DNA of 64,000 nt, from positions 2,108,001 through 2,172,000 of the forward strand of contig OZ245934.1 in the NCBI GenBank assembly GCA_965230005.1, read 5' to 3'. The position numbers and the translations under genes are program-made. Each line of letters begins with the position of its first letter. The stretch's first letter is position 1. Positions 25,048 through 33,693 of this stretch are shown here, piece after piece. The notes beneath the pieces are model-generated. The model ran no database searches. It was not told where the DNA came from and saw nothing but the letters and a program-made list of their open reading frames with translations. The stretch is from SZUA-309 sp965230005 (GTDB lineage Bacteria; Pseudomonadota; Gammaproteobacteria; Pseudomonadales; Azotimanducaceae).

Positions 25048-25569
25048 CTACTGATCGGGGTCTGCTGATGCGGGATCTCGCAGTTCGGGGAAGCGTCGTT
25101 CGATCATAGGCCGCAGCGCGTATTCGAAACCGAGGTAGCCGATGACGAGGAGGATGATACCCATCCCCTGAAAATGTTCCAGAACGTAGAGCGGCCAGAG
25201 CAGCGCCAGGAACACATTCAGGAATGCCATGAAGCTCACCCGGATCAGATACTCGATCACGGTGCCGAGGGCGAACTGGCCAACGCTTTCGCTTTCCGCC
25301 ACGTCGCCGATGAACACATCCACCTGCAGGTAGCCGAAGGCGATGAGATAACCGAGCCCGTAGAAGCCACCGCCACGACTTCGCCAGGCCTCGAAAACCG
25401 CGCTTCGGATGAGAGGAATGGCCCGCCTCGGTTCGCGGCTCAGCTCCCCGGCGACCCGTCGATGGCGCGCGAAGCGACCTTCCTTCGCCGGTTTCCCCTC
25501 CGGACTGGCATCAGGCGGCTCTGCTTTCGCCCCTTCCAGTTCCGGCGGCGGGTTCTCAGCCGACGGCAT
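25048..25569 (-). CDS. Membrane protein of unknown function
   Basis: The start at 25569 (MPSAENPPPELEG) overlaps the end of the upstream transporter gene by 14 bases. The 173-residue protein has a proline- and charge-rich cytoplasmic N-terminus of ~75 residues, then three hydrophobic stretches (GFYGLGYLIAFGYLQV, VIEYLIRVSFMAFLNVFLALLW and GIILLVIGYLGFEYAL). I do not recognise it. Being sandwiched between an MFS symporter and a GtrA-like protein suggests a cell-envelope or sugar-related operon. Confidence 0.6.
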   Translation of the reverse strand: MPSAENPPPELEGAKAEPPDASPEGKPAKEGRFARHRRVAGELSREPRRAIPLIRSAVFEAWRSRGGGFYGLGYLIAFGYLQVDVFIGDVAESESVGQFALGTVIEYLIRVSFMAFLNVFLALLWPLYVLEHFQGMGIILLVIGYLGFEYALRPMIERRFPELRDPASADPDQ

Positions 25570-27048
25570 TGCTCGCGGGCCCCTGGCCTTCAGCTTCCTG
25601 ACGCCGGCGCTCGGCAAGTTCTGCAACGATCTGACGATGTCGTTCGCGGTTGAGCCGGTGCTTCGTGTAACACCACACACTCACAACCGCGAAGCCGGAG
25701 ACAATGGGCCCGTAAACCAGACCGAGCCAGACGATGGTTTCCGGCGGAACGTCCGCGGCCGTCTGGATGGCCACGCCCCGCGGCCAGCTGATGAGGTCGA
25801 GGGCGATGCCGCCCACGACGTTCCCGATACCGGTCGTGAACTTGCCCGAAAACGATACGGAGGCGAAGAAGATGCCTTCCTGACGCTTGCCCGTCTTCAG
25901 CTCGTGCTCGTCAACGATGTCGGCCACCATGGACCCGAAGGTCACGAGGGCCTGCACGACGCCGACACCCTGAACGAACTTCACGGCCACCAGCGTCCAG
26001 AGCAGCTCCTGCGTGCCGTTCTCCGGAAAGAAACCGAGGAGCCTCAGCACCACGGGCACGATCTGACAGAGCGCCCACCAGGAGGTGCCGAAAACCACCG
26101 ACGGTTTCTTGTCGAAGATCTGATTCAAACGCCGCGCCACCAGCGTGCCGAGCATGATGCCGATGGGATAGGCGGCAAAGAACAGGGTATTTCCCGTCGC
26201 CGAGAGCTCCCAGAAATAGGTGTTCATGTGCAGATTCAGAGCGCTGTCGACGCCGACCATCATGAACACGATCAGCACACCCGAAAATAGCCAGGCAAAG
26301 GAGCGGTTCTGCAGCGCCTCGCGGATCTCGCCGAACATGCGGAACACGAGCCCTCCGAGCTTGAGCTTTTCAGGCGGGCCCTTCGGCTGCGTCAGATAGG
26401 GGATCTGCGACTGTGTCCCCCAGGCGGAGGTGAGTATGGAAACCACCATGAGCAATCCCGCGGTCATGGCGAAAGGCGCATAGGCTTCCACCCGGAACTG
26501 ACCCCGGGGCAGGTCCGGGCTTTCATAGAAGAACAGGGTGAATCCGACGATGAACGCCGCGAGCTGACCGAAGGTGGAAAAGAACTGGCGGAAGGCGACA
26601 ACGGTGGTCCGCTCTTCGAAGTCTTCCGTGAGCTCCGCGCCGAGGGCAATGTGCGGCACATGGTAGAGGGTCATGGACGCCCGCGTGAGCACGGCAAAAA
26701 GCAGGAGCCAGAGAAACAGCCCGCCCTGACCGAGATCCTGCGGCGGGTTGAACAACATGAAGAAGGAGATGGCCAGCGGCAGCGCCGCCATATACATGAA
26801 CGGATGGCGACGGCCGAGACGCGAGCGCCAGTTGTCGGACAGGGATCCCGCCATGGATCGGTGACCGCATCGAAGATCAGGGCAATGCCCACGGCCAGAC
26901 CGGCAAGCGTTCCTGAGAGAGCGAGCACCTGGTTGTAATAGAAGAAGAGAAACACGCCGAAGGCACCGTTCTTGATGCCTTCTCCGGCCTGTCCGAAGCC
27001 ATAGGCGAACTTCGTGCCGAAGCTGAGCGGCGGCCGCTCTGTGCGCAT
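25556..27048 (-). pseudogene. GPH-type MFS symporter, interrupted by a one-base frameshift
   Basis: Two frames together encode one glycoside-pentoside-hexuronide:cation symporter of about 497 residues. The first starts at 27048 after a GGGAGG site (MRTERPPLSFGTKFAYGFGQ) and runs to ALIFDAVTDP. The second continues MAGSLSDNWRSRLGRRHPF to the end. The join lies near 26855 at the conserved motif DP(M)AGSLSD-(R)SR-GRRHPF, where adding a single base (CC to CCC) restores one uninterrupted frame. Either the gene is a recent pseudogene or the sequence has a one-base error. The remainder (NNRSFAWLFSG, RPLN-type helices) is intact. Confidence 0.8.
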
Positions 27049-27142
27049 GGAAACCTCCCTCGAAGACCACGGCAGATCTTCGATGCTCCCCGATGACCGG
27101 TCAAGGTATGATCCTGCTTGCATTACAACGCTGCGAGGGGAT

Positions 27143-27628
27143 ATGGGAGCCACCGCCGTTATCGCGCCGGATCAGTCACTCGAGCCAGCATGGTTCGACT
27201 ATAACGGCCACCTGAACATGGCGTTCTACAACGTCCTCTTCGATCGCGCCGTGGACCATATGTACGATCTTCTCGGCATCGGTGAGGCCTATGCCCGGGA
27301 AGGCGGCGGCTCCTGTTTCACGCTGCAGGCCCACGTGAACTATCTGAACGAGCTGTCTCTCGGCGATATGGTCTCCGTGGCCGTGCAGCTCGTGGACTTC
27401 GATGCGAAGCGGCTCCACTACTTCGAAACCATGACAAACACCAGCACGGGTGAGGTCGCAGCAACGAGCGAAAACATGGCGCTGCACGTCGACATGAGCA
27501 CCCGGCGCAGCGCGCCCTTCCCGGAATCGCTGCTGAAGGGCATCAGCGATCTGCACGCCGCGCATGCGGCGCTACCCGTACCGGAGCTGCTAGGACGCGG
27601 CATCGCCATACCGAAGCGGGCTTCTTGA
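27143..27628 (+). CDS. Hotdog-fold thioesterase (4HBT-like)
   Basis: The start at 27143 follows a GAGGGG site. The 161-residue single hotdog domain has the family start WFDYNGHLNMAFYNVLFDRA, then VNYLNELSLGDMVSVAVQL and RLHYFETM. The Asp or Asn of the DYNGHLN motif acts in thioester hydrolysis in related 4-hydroxybenzoyl-CoA thioesterases. The acyl group is unknown. Its stop overlaps the next start as TTGA, so it is coupled to the MFS carrier. Confidence 0.85.
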   Translation: MGATAVIAPDQSLEPAWFDYNGHLNMAFYNVLFDRAVDHMYDLLGIGEAYAREGGGSCFTLQAHVNYLNELSLGDMVSVAVQLVDFDAKRLHYFETMTNTSTGEVAATSENMALHVDMSTRRSAPFPESLLKGISDLHAAHAALPVPELLGRGIAIPKRAS

Positions 27629-28920
27629 AAACGCCGGAGCCAGAAGCGCCACAACCGGCGCGACCCTTTTTCTACGGCTGGGTGATCGTCGCCGTGTCAG
27701 CGAGCCTCGGCTTTCTCGGCACGGGTTTTTACTCCTATTCGAGGGGTGTGTTTCTACCGGCCCTGGCGGAAGAACTCGGCGACGGCAGCCGCTTTGCCAT
27801 CGCCATGGGCTTTTCCGTCGCAGGCATCACCACTGCCCTGCTCGCGCCGTTCATCGGACAGATCCTCGACCGCTACTCACCGCGGCGGGTGATTCTGGCC
27901 GGGACGGTCATCGTCACCCTGGCCTACCTGCTCCTGTCCGCCGCGCAGAATCTCTGGCAGTACTTCCTCATCGTCGGACTCGGTATGGGCCTTGGCATGG
28001 CCGGTATGGGTGGCCTGGCCTGGCACCGGTCCGTGATCAACTGGTTCGACCACTGGCGCGGCCGCGCCATTGCCATCGCCGTCATGGGCGCTTCGCTGGC
28101 CGGCGTGATGATGCCGCCGCTGGTGACGGCCCTCGTTGAGGCTGTCGGCTGGCGCGGGGGCTTCATGACCTTTTCCGTCATTACCGGCATTACGCTCCTG
28201 CCGCTCGTCTACTTCCTCATGAAGGACAAACCGGAAGAGATCGGTGAGGTGCGCGACGGCCACCGCTACGCGACCGCTAACAGAAGTGAGGCGGTTGCCG
28301 ATCCGGAAGACAGCCGGGTCTGGCACTGGAAGGAGATGATGCGGGCCCCGGCCTTTTGGGCCATCGCCGGTATTTTCGGCTCCATGACCTGCGTGTATTC
28401 GGCCGTCATGCTGCATCTGTTCGGGCATCTGCTCGACATCGGCGTCAGTGCTGCCAACGCTGCGTGGGTGCTCTCAGCGACAGCGCTCTTTGCAGCGCTC
28501 GGTAAGCCGGTAGTGGGCTGGATGAGCGACTACTTCGGTGCCCGGGTAACGATCTGGATGGCTCTCATCATGCAGGGCCTGGCGCTCTTTCTCTTTGCCG
28601 GCGCAGACACGCTCAGTGCTTCACTCGTGGCGGCCTGCACCTACGGCTTCGGCTACTCGGGCATGTCGCCGCTGCGGACCTTCGCAATCTCCACCGCCCT
28701 CGGCAGCGCCAGTTTCGGCAGCGCCAACGGCGTGCTGCGTCTTGTGGAGCTGCCGCTGGTGATCTCCGCTTCACCGCTGGCGGGCTTCATCTACGACGCA
28801 ACGGGGAGCTATCGCATTGCCTTCCTCATTCTCGCCGGACTCATGGCCGTCGCCTGTGCCGGACCCTTTTTCATCCGGGCGGGGGGTGCCCGGGAGCGGC
28901 GTCAGCGCGCCGCCGGTTGA
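27625..28920 (+). CDS. MFS transporter, monocarboxylate/oxalate-antiporter-like
   Basis: The 431-residue protein has twelve membrane helices with a short central loop and the MFS motif-A-like loop GQILDRYSPRRVI after helix 2. YGWVIVAVSASLGFLGTGFY and GYSGMSPLRTFAIS are typical of the OFA/MCT branch that moves small carboxylates. The TTG start overlaps the thioesterase stop, which suggests that thioesterase product and carrier substrate are linked. Convergent with the phosphoesterase gene. Confidence 0.85.
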   Translation: MKTPEPEAPQPARPFFYGWVIVAVSASLGFLGTGFYSYSRGVFLPALAEELGDGSRFAIAMGFSVAGITTALLAPFIGQILDRYSPRRVILAGTVIVTLAYLLLSAAQNLWQYFLIVGLGMGLGMAGMGGLAWHRSVINWFDHWRGRAIAIAVMGASLAGVMMPPLVTALVEAVGWRGGFMTFSVITGITLLPLVYFLMKDKPEEIGEVRDGHRYATANRSEAVADPEDSRVWHWKEMMRAPAFWAIAGIFGSMTCVYSAVMLHLFGHLLDIGVSAANAAWVLSATALFAALGKPVVGWMSDYFGARVTIWMALIMQGLALFLFAGADTLSASLVAACTYGFGYSGMSPLRTFAISTALGSASFGSANGVLRLVELPLVISASPLAGFIYDATGSYRIAFLILAGLMAVACAGPFFIRAGGARERRQRAAG

Positions 28921-28993
28921 ACCGGGGCGCCGGACCACGTCGCTCTCCCCGACTTGCGGCGCTGTCCCTCAGGCAATGGGGTCACGGCAGCCC

Positions 28994-30652
28994 TCAGCTG
29001 CCGCTGATCTCCAGAATCGTATGACCGTGATGGGTGCGTCCGAACTCATCAACGGCCTCCACGGACAGTGTGTAAGTACCGGGCTCGAGATCGTCCGGTA
29101 GATCGGCGCTGAAGAGGTGGGAAGAAGGTGTGGCCTGCAGCCAGCTTTTTTTCGTGTCCTGATTCCGGGCAAAAACTTCCACCATGTAAGGGTCCGCTCG
29201 TAACACGCGGGTCATGGGCAGGGCCGGCCCATCGTCGACGCGGAACTGCACCCGGGACCTGGGTCCGCCGTCGAAGAGGTTGACGATCACCTCCGCCGCC
29301 GGCACCTGATCGACGCTCATGCGCCCGTCGAACAGCTCGCCAGCGCGAAAATCGCGCATACCGTCTGCCCTGAGCGCATGGTGGGCCACATCGAAGAGGA
29401 TGCGCAGCTGGTAGTCGGCGGGTTTTCCGGCCGCCTGATAGCGGACCGTCGCGGCAGCGCCGTCCACCTCGAGCACGTGATAGCCGTTCGGCGTGCCGTC
29501 CCGCTGATCTGAAGTGGGCACACCCCGCGGATCAAAGGGGCCGCTCCACCAGGAGCCGGATACGGTCGCGAGGACGTGATGGTGAAAGGCACCCGGCCCT
29601 TTGAACCCGTCGTCCTCGTCGAAGTAATGGTGCTCCGTCGTGTGCGTGTGACCTGCAACGGCATAGAGATTCGGGCGCCCGGAAAGCAGTTCAAAGAGCG
29701 CCCGGCGATCTTCCGTGGTCACCCCTGGAGCGTCGGAGAGATAAGTCTCCAGCGGCGCGTGCATGCCGAGAAAGACCAGTTTGTCCGTGGGCACATGAGC
29801 GAGCTCGCGACGCAGCCAGGTGAGCTGGCGCTTGCCGAGTCTGGCCACGTAACCGCCGCTGCCGCGCACGTCGCCGGGGTCGGCCTGGCCGTTACCCCGG
29901 TACTCGATGTTATCGAGGACCACGAAAAGCGCATCGCCATACTCGAACGCATAGTACGGCGGGCCGAAGTACCGTTTGAAGGTTTCCAGGGAGTCAGCGT
30001 CGTCCTCCGCTTCGAAATTCAGCTCGTGATTACCGGGCACGTTGTACCAGGGGATGCCGAGTGTGGCGATGAGCCGGTTGAAGCGCGGGAACATCGAGAG
30101 GTCATCAAAGAGGATGTCGCCCATGGTCATACCGAACTTCGCGTCCGTTCCGATGAGTTCCACCAGCACATCGTCGCGAATGTAGTCGAGTTCGGCCTCC
30201 GTCATGGGCTGTGTGTCGGAGAGCAGCAGCGCCTCGAAGCGCTTCGGTTCTTCCTGAGCCTCGAGGGGAAAGTCGATGCGCTCCGGGAGCGGTCCCGTGG
30301 GATCGACGCCCGGGTAACGCTGCGCCGGAGAGCCCTGTGGCTGATGGATGTAGTAGAACTGTGGGATCTGCACCGCGTTCACGGGCGTTCGAAAGCCGCT
30401 CGGTTTGGTGATGAAGATGATGGCTTCATCGCCGATGTCGAGGCGGTAGCGGCCGGCATCGTCCGTGAGGCGCACAGTCTCCCCATCGGACACGCGCACG
30501 CCGGCGATGCCGGGCTCACCGGCGTCGAGGACGCCGTTACCGTTGAGGTCTTCGAAAACCGTGCCCCGGGCCGTGGCAGCCGTCGTCTCAGCACTCAGCA
30601 CCAGCGACGCAACGAGCGCCATCACCGGTCCCACAACGCGCAGCTTCCGCAT
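28994..30652 (-). CDS. Secreted calcineurin-like phosphoesterase
   Basis: The start at 30652 has an AGGAGGA site; the 552-residue protein has a signal peptide ending near AETTAATA. An N-terminal beta domain (GTVFEDLNGNGVLDAGEPGI) resembles the MetallophosN/SdrD-B type. The catalytic core carries the di-metal set: LLLSDTQP, MTMGDILFDD, VPGNHEL, GMHAP and AGHTHTTEHH. A C-terminal beta domain follows (MetallophosC-like). It probably cleaves phosphodiesters or phosphomonoesters in the periplasm. Monocistronic. Confidence 0.88.
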   Translation of the reverse strand: MRKLRVVGPVMALVASLVLSAETTAATARGTVFEDLNGNGVLDAGEPGIAGVRVSDGETVRLTDDAGRYRLDIGDEAIIFITKPSGFRTPVNAVQIPQFYYIHQPQGSPAQRYPGVDPTGPLPERIDFPLEAQEEPKRFEALLLSDTQPMTEAELDYIRDDVLVELIGTDAKFGMTMGDILFDDLSMFPRFNRLIATLGIPWYNVPGNHELNFEAEDDADSLETFKRYFGPPYYAFEYGDALFVVLDNIEYRGNGQADPGDVRGSGGYVARLGKRQLTWLRRELAHVPTDKLVFLGMHAPLETYLSDAPGVTTEDRRALFELLSGRPNLYAVAGHTHTTEHHYFDEDDGFKGPGAFHHHVLATVSGSWWSGPFDPRGVPTSDQRDGTPNGYHVLEVDGAAATVRYQAAGKPADYQLRILFDVAHHALRADGMRDFRAGELFDGRMSVDQVPAAEVIVNLFDGGPRSRVQFRVDDGPALPMTRVLRADPYMVEVFARNQDTKKSWLQATPSSHLFSADLPDDLEPGTYTLSVEAVDEFGRTHHGHTILEISGS

Positions 30653-30713
30653 CCGTCTTTCCTCCTGTCTCGATCGCCCCACTATAGAGTGAAAACAAGA
30701 CGCTGAAATGAAA

Positions 30714-30735
30714 GAGGGGAGCCAAAGCTCCCCTC
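30714..30735 (-). terminator. Rho-independent terminator of the acyl-CoA dehydrogenase gene
   Basis: Perfect 9-bp stem GAGGGGAGC / GCTCCCCTC with a four-base loop, followed on the minus strand by TTTCATTTC. It lies 55 bases downstream of the dehydrogenase stop. Confidence 0.75.
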
Positions 30736-30790
30736 CCTGTCTTTCCTGAGGCGGCGCCAGTTACCCGCTGCCGCCCCGATCAGCGCCGAC

Positions 30791-31930
30791 TCAATAGCCT
30801 TCCAGCTCACCGTAGCGATTGCGGTGGAAGTTGACGTCGCCGAAGGTCTGCTCCGTCACCGCTGCGCGCTTGATGAAAAAGCCGATGTCGAACTCGTCCG
30901 TCATGCCGATGCCGCCGTGCATCTGAATGCCTTCCCGGGAGACCGTGTGGAAAGTCTCACCGACCTTGGCTTTCGTGAGGCTCGCGAGCTTGGCGATCTC
31001 GTCCGCATCGCGACCCTCGTCGAGGGCCGTCAGGGCTTCCAGGACGCAGGACTTGGACAGTTCGATCTCGCAGAACATGTCTGCAGCGCGATGCTTCAGG
31101 GCCTGGAAAGAACCAATGGGCACCCCGAACTGCTCACGCTCTTTCAGGTAGGCCACCGTGCGCTCGAAGCATTCTTCCGTGGCGCCGAGCATTTCTGCAG
31201 CAATACCGATCCGGGCAATGTCGAGGGTCGCATCGAGAACATCGGCGCCCTTGCCAACCTCACCGATTACGCCTTCCGCGGCGGCGTTCGACAGCGTGAT
31301 GTTCGCCGCATTGCGGGAATCCACCATGATCGTGCGCGTGCGCTCGACACCGTCGGCGCCAGCATCCACGAGCAGCAGCGTCAGGCCGTCTCGATCACCG
31401 GCGCTGCCGGAGGTCCGGGCAACCACGATGAGCTTGTCTGCCACATGGCCGTCGATGACAAACGTTTTTTCGCCGCTCACCTGCCAGCTGCCGCCGGACT
31501 CGCTCGCGGTGGCAGAGACCCCGTAGGGGCTGTGGCGATGGGATTCCTCGAGCGCTAGGGCAAGCAGCAGTTCGCCGGATGCCACCTGCGGCAGCAGCGT
31601 GTTCTTCTGCTCTTCCGTGCCGCCGAGGTTGATGGCGGTGCCACCGACCCAGACCGAGGCGAAGAGCGGGCTCGCCGCCAGCGTGCGACCCGTTTCTTCG
31701 GTGACGACACCCAGGCCCTTGTAGCCGAACGCCAGGCCTCCATGTTCTTCGGGGAAGGGAATGCCGGCCCAACCGAGCTCGACCATGGCCTTCCAGGTAT
31801 CACGGTCGAAACCGTCGGCGTTGTTATCGTCGCGAAGCTTTCGCAGCTGCTCGATGGGCGCGTTGTTCGTGCAGAAATCCTTCGCGCTGTCTTTGAGCAT
31901 GTTCTGCTCTTCATTGAGGATCATTGGCAT
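30791..31930 (-). CDS. Acyl-CoA dehydrogenase family protein
   Basis: The 379-residue protein has the family N-domain (LNEEQNMLKDSAKDF), LALALEESHRHSPYG where the flavin-binding loop lies, YLKEREQFGVPIGSFQALKH and HGGIGMTDEFDIGFFIKRA. It resembles the beta-type partner subunit seen at 18865-19992 more than a classical single-gene dehydrogenase, so it may need a partner encoded elsewhere. The gene stands alone, with a terminator behind it. Confidence 0.88.
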   Translation of the reverse strand: MPMILNEEQNMLKDSAKDFCTNNAPIEQLRKLRDDNNADGFDRDTWKAMVELGWAGIPFPEEHGGLAFGYKGLGVVTEETGRTLAASPLFASVWVGGTAINLGGTEEQKNTLLPQVASGELLLALALEESHRHSPYGVSATASESGGSWQVSGEKTFVIDGHVADKLIVVARTSGSAGDRDGLTLLLVDAGADGVERTRTIMVDSRNAANITLSNAAAEGVIGEVGKGADVLDATLDIARIGIAAEMLGATEECFERTVAYLKEREQFGVPIGSFQALKHRAADMFCEIELSKSCVLEALTALDEGRDADEIAKLASLTKAKVGETFHTVSREGIQMHGGIGMTDEFDIGFFIKRAAVTEQTFGDVNFHRNRYGELEGY

Positions 31931-31965
31931 TGGTGGTTTCCCCGAGTACCCGTAAACAAAGCCGG

Positions 31966-32520
31966 CTATTCTACGACCTTCGTGTAGAACCCTTCAAACC
32001 AGGGCTGCCATTCTCCGTCCACCTGCTGCTCGAAAAACTGGCGGACCCGCCCGTCCTCGAGCTCGGTCCAGGTGCCGCGGAAGCCGTTGCTGGCCCCATT
32101 TGACCGGTAGCGGATCTCCCCCTCGAGCACCATGCTGCCATCCACGAGACCGCCCTCGATGTCGATGACGCCGTTGGCGGACACCCACAGCTGCTGCCAC
32201 CGCTCCAGGGTCGGATCGTAGAAATTGATGCTGAAGCCCCCTCCGCCCTGGCTGCTGGTCCAGTGCTCATCGAGTCGGCAGCCATCGGCGCTTTTTTCGA
32301 TGCGGTTCTCTCCGGAGTGGGTGCCGTCAGCCCCGTGCACGATCCAGGATCCCAGCCAGAAGTCGAACTGCTCATAGGCCGCGTCCGCACAGGGCAGCGG
32401 CGCGCCATCGGCGGCCCGGGCAGGCATGCCCGCTGCGGTGCAGAAAAACGCCAGAAGCCCCATAAACAGTGGTCTGGCAAGACACCAGGGACGCAGAATT
32501 ACGTTCGATTTACAGACCAT
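31966..32520 (-). CDS. Secreted DUF1579-like protein
   Basis: The start at 32520 follows an AGGAGGGG site. The protein (184 residues) has a long signal peptide ending near GMPARAADG. The mature part starts YEQFDFWLGSWIV and continues GENRIEKSADGCRLDEHWTS, SINFYDPTLERWQQLWVSANG and FRGTWTELEDGRV, the pattern of the DUF1579 beta-barrel family, which may bind a lipid or other small ligand. Function unknown. Confidence 0.75.
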   Translation of the reverse strand: MVCKSNVILRPWCLARPLFMGLLAFFCTAAGMPARAADGAPLPCADAAYEQFDFWLGSWIVHGADGTHSGENRIEKSADGCRLDEHWTSSQGGGGFSINFYDPTLERWQQLWVSANGVIDIEGGLVDGSMVLEGEIRYRSNGASNGFRGTWTELEDGRVRQFFEQQVDGEWQPWFEGFYTKVVE

Positions 32521-32581
32521 ACATGCCCCTCCTCGCGCGATATCCGCGCCTCTCCCTAGACTGTCTGCAGTTTCCGAAACC

Positions 32582-32833
32582 ATGCGCGATCAGCCGTTGA
32601 AAGTGAAGACGTACACCGCTACCGCTCTGCTCCTGGCCGCTCTGGCCGGTGCCGCGCATGGCGCGTCCGACGGCGACGCTCAGGTAACTCCATTGACAGA
32701 CCCAGAGACCGTCGTCGCGACCGACGCCGAGCGACAGAGTCAGGCATCCGCCCTGGATCTTGCCCTGTTCGGCGTCATTGGCCTCGGCGTGCTCGGTCTG
32801 CTCTGGATCCGGCGCCACACCTCGGAGCTCTGA
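32582..32833 (+). CDS. Small exported protein with a C-terminal membrane anchor
   Basis: The 83-residue protein has a signal-like N-terminus (YTATALLLAALAGAAHGAS), a ~30-residue acidic linker and a C-terminal hydrophobic helix followed by basic residues (LALFGVIGLGVLGLLWIRR). The tripartite end resembles exosortase-sorted tails, but no PEP motif is present. The start could also be a GTG a few codons later. Function unknown. Confidence 0.5.
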   Translation: MRDQPLKVKTYTATALLLAALAGAAHGASDGDAQVTPLTDPETVVATDAERQSQASALDLALFGVIGLGVLGLLWIRRHTSEL

Positions 32834-32888
32834 GGGAAATTCGCCGGACACCGGCATCGAGGCGGTGCTGACGTTACAGTAGGCGCCC

Positions 32889-33563
32889 ATGGATCTCGCC
32901 ACCCTCGAAACCCGCCTGCAGGACACGCTGCCGGATGCCCGCATCGATCCCGTCGATCTTCCGGATTGCGGAACCCTGCGCCTCGGGCTGATCAACGCCG
33001 ACTATCAGACCGGACCCCTCGATCCCGACGTCATGCACGCGGTCATCCGGGCTCCCGCCTACTGGGCTTTCTGCTGGGGGAGCGGTCTGGCTCTAGCGCG
33101 CTTCCTCCTCGAAGACCCGCGCTGGGTGGCAGACAAACAGGTGATCGACCTGGGTTCCGGCTCGGGTGTAGCCGGTATCGCTGCCGCGATGGCCGGCGCC
33201 CGGTCGGTCCTGGCCGTGGATACGGATCCCGATGCACGGCTGGCAACGGCAGCCAACGCGAAGCTGAACGGCGTCGAAATCGCGGTCCAGGATGGACTGT
33301 CCGCGAGCGAGGCACCGGCTTGCGCCCCATCGGCCGACGTGCTGCTCATGGCCGACGTGCTTTACGACCGCTCAAACCTGCCGCTGCTGAAACTCGCGCA
33401 GCGGCATGCCTCATCGGTGCTCGTCGCCGACTCGCGGGTGACCGAGCTGCCGGATCCTGCTTATCGAGAGATCGCCCGCATCGAGGCCCTGACGCTGCCG
33501 AATCTCGGCGAGTTCGACGAGTTCCGCACCGCGCATCTGTTTCATTGGGAGCCTTCAGCGTAA
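32889..33563 (+). CDS. Class I SAM-dependent methyltransferase, protein-lysine methyltransferase-like
   Basis: The 224-residue protein has the SAM-binding motif VIDLGSGSGVAGIAAAMAGA followed by VLAVDTDP and LLMADVLYD. The N-terminal YWAFCWGSGLALARFLLEDP is the pattern of the PrmA/ETFB-lysine methyltransferase group, which methylate a lysine of an electron-transfer or ribosomal protein. Given the many acyl-CoA dehydrogenases here an ETF target is attractive but unproven. Its last codons merge into the downstream repeat array. Confidence 0.8.
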   Translation: MDLATLETRLQDTLPDARIDPVDLPDCGTLRLGLINADYQTGPLDPDVMHAVIRAPAYWAFCWGSGLALARFLLEDPRWVADKQVIDLGSGSGVAGIAAAMAGARSVLAVDTDPDARLATAANAKLNGVEIAVQDGLSASEAPACAPSADVLLMADVLYDRSNLPLLKLAQRHASSVLVADSRVTELPDPAYREIARIEALTLPNLGEFDEFRTAHLFHWEPSA

Positions 33564-33693
33564 AAAAAAGCCCTCAGCGCTCCCAAAAGAGCCCTCAGCG
33601 CTCCCAAAAGAGCCCTCAGCGCTCCTGAAAAGAGCCTTCAGCGCTCCCAAAGAGAGCCTTCAGCGCTCCTAAAAAAAGCCTTCAGCCTCAACC
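33549..33693 (-). repeat. Tandem array of terminator-like 21-22-bp units
   Basis: Five complete units of 21-22 bases (starting at 33569, 33590, 33611, 33633 and 33655) share AGCC(C/T)TCAGCGCTCC followed by an A-rich tail. A partial unit follows at 33677. A further partial unit at 33549 is formed by the last codons and stop of the methyltransferase gene. On the minus strand each unit reads GAGC-GCTGARG-GCTC (a small hairpin) followed by TTTT or longer T-runs. The array lies just past the end of the minus-strand gene 33688-34383 and therefore looks like a multiplied intrinsic terminator. Confidence 0.8.

Noticed and set aside
32756..32833. PEP-CTERM sorting signal
   Set aside because: The helix and basic end are present but the Pro-Glu-Pro motif is absent.
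33549..33693. CRISPR-like reading of the tandem array
   Set aside because: Units are directly adjacent with no unique spacers, and no cas genes are present.
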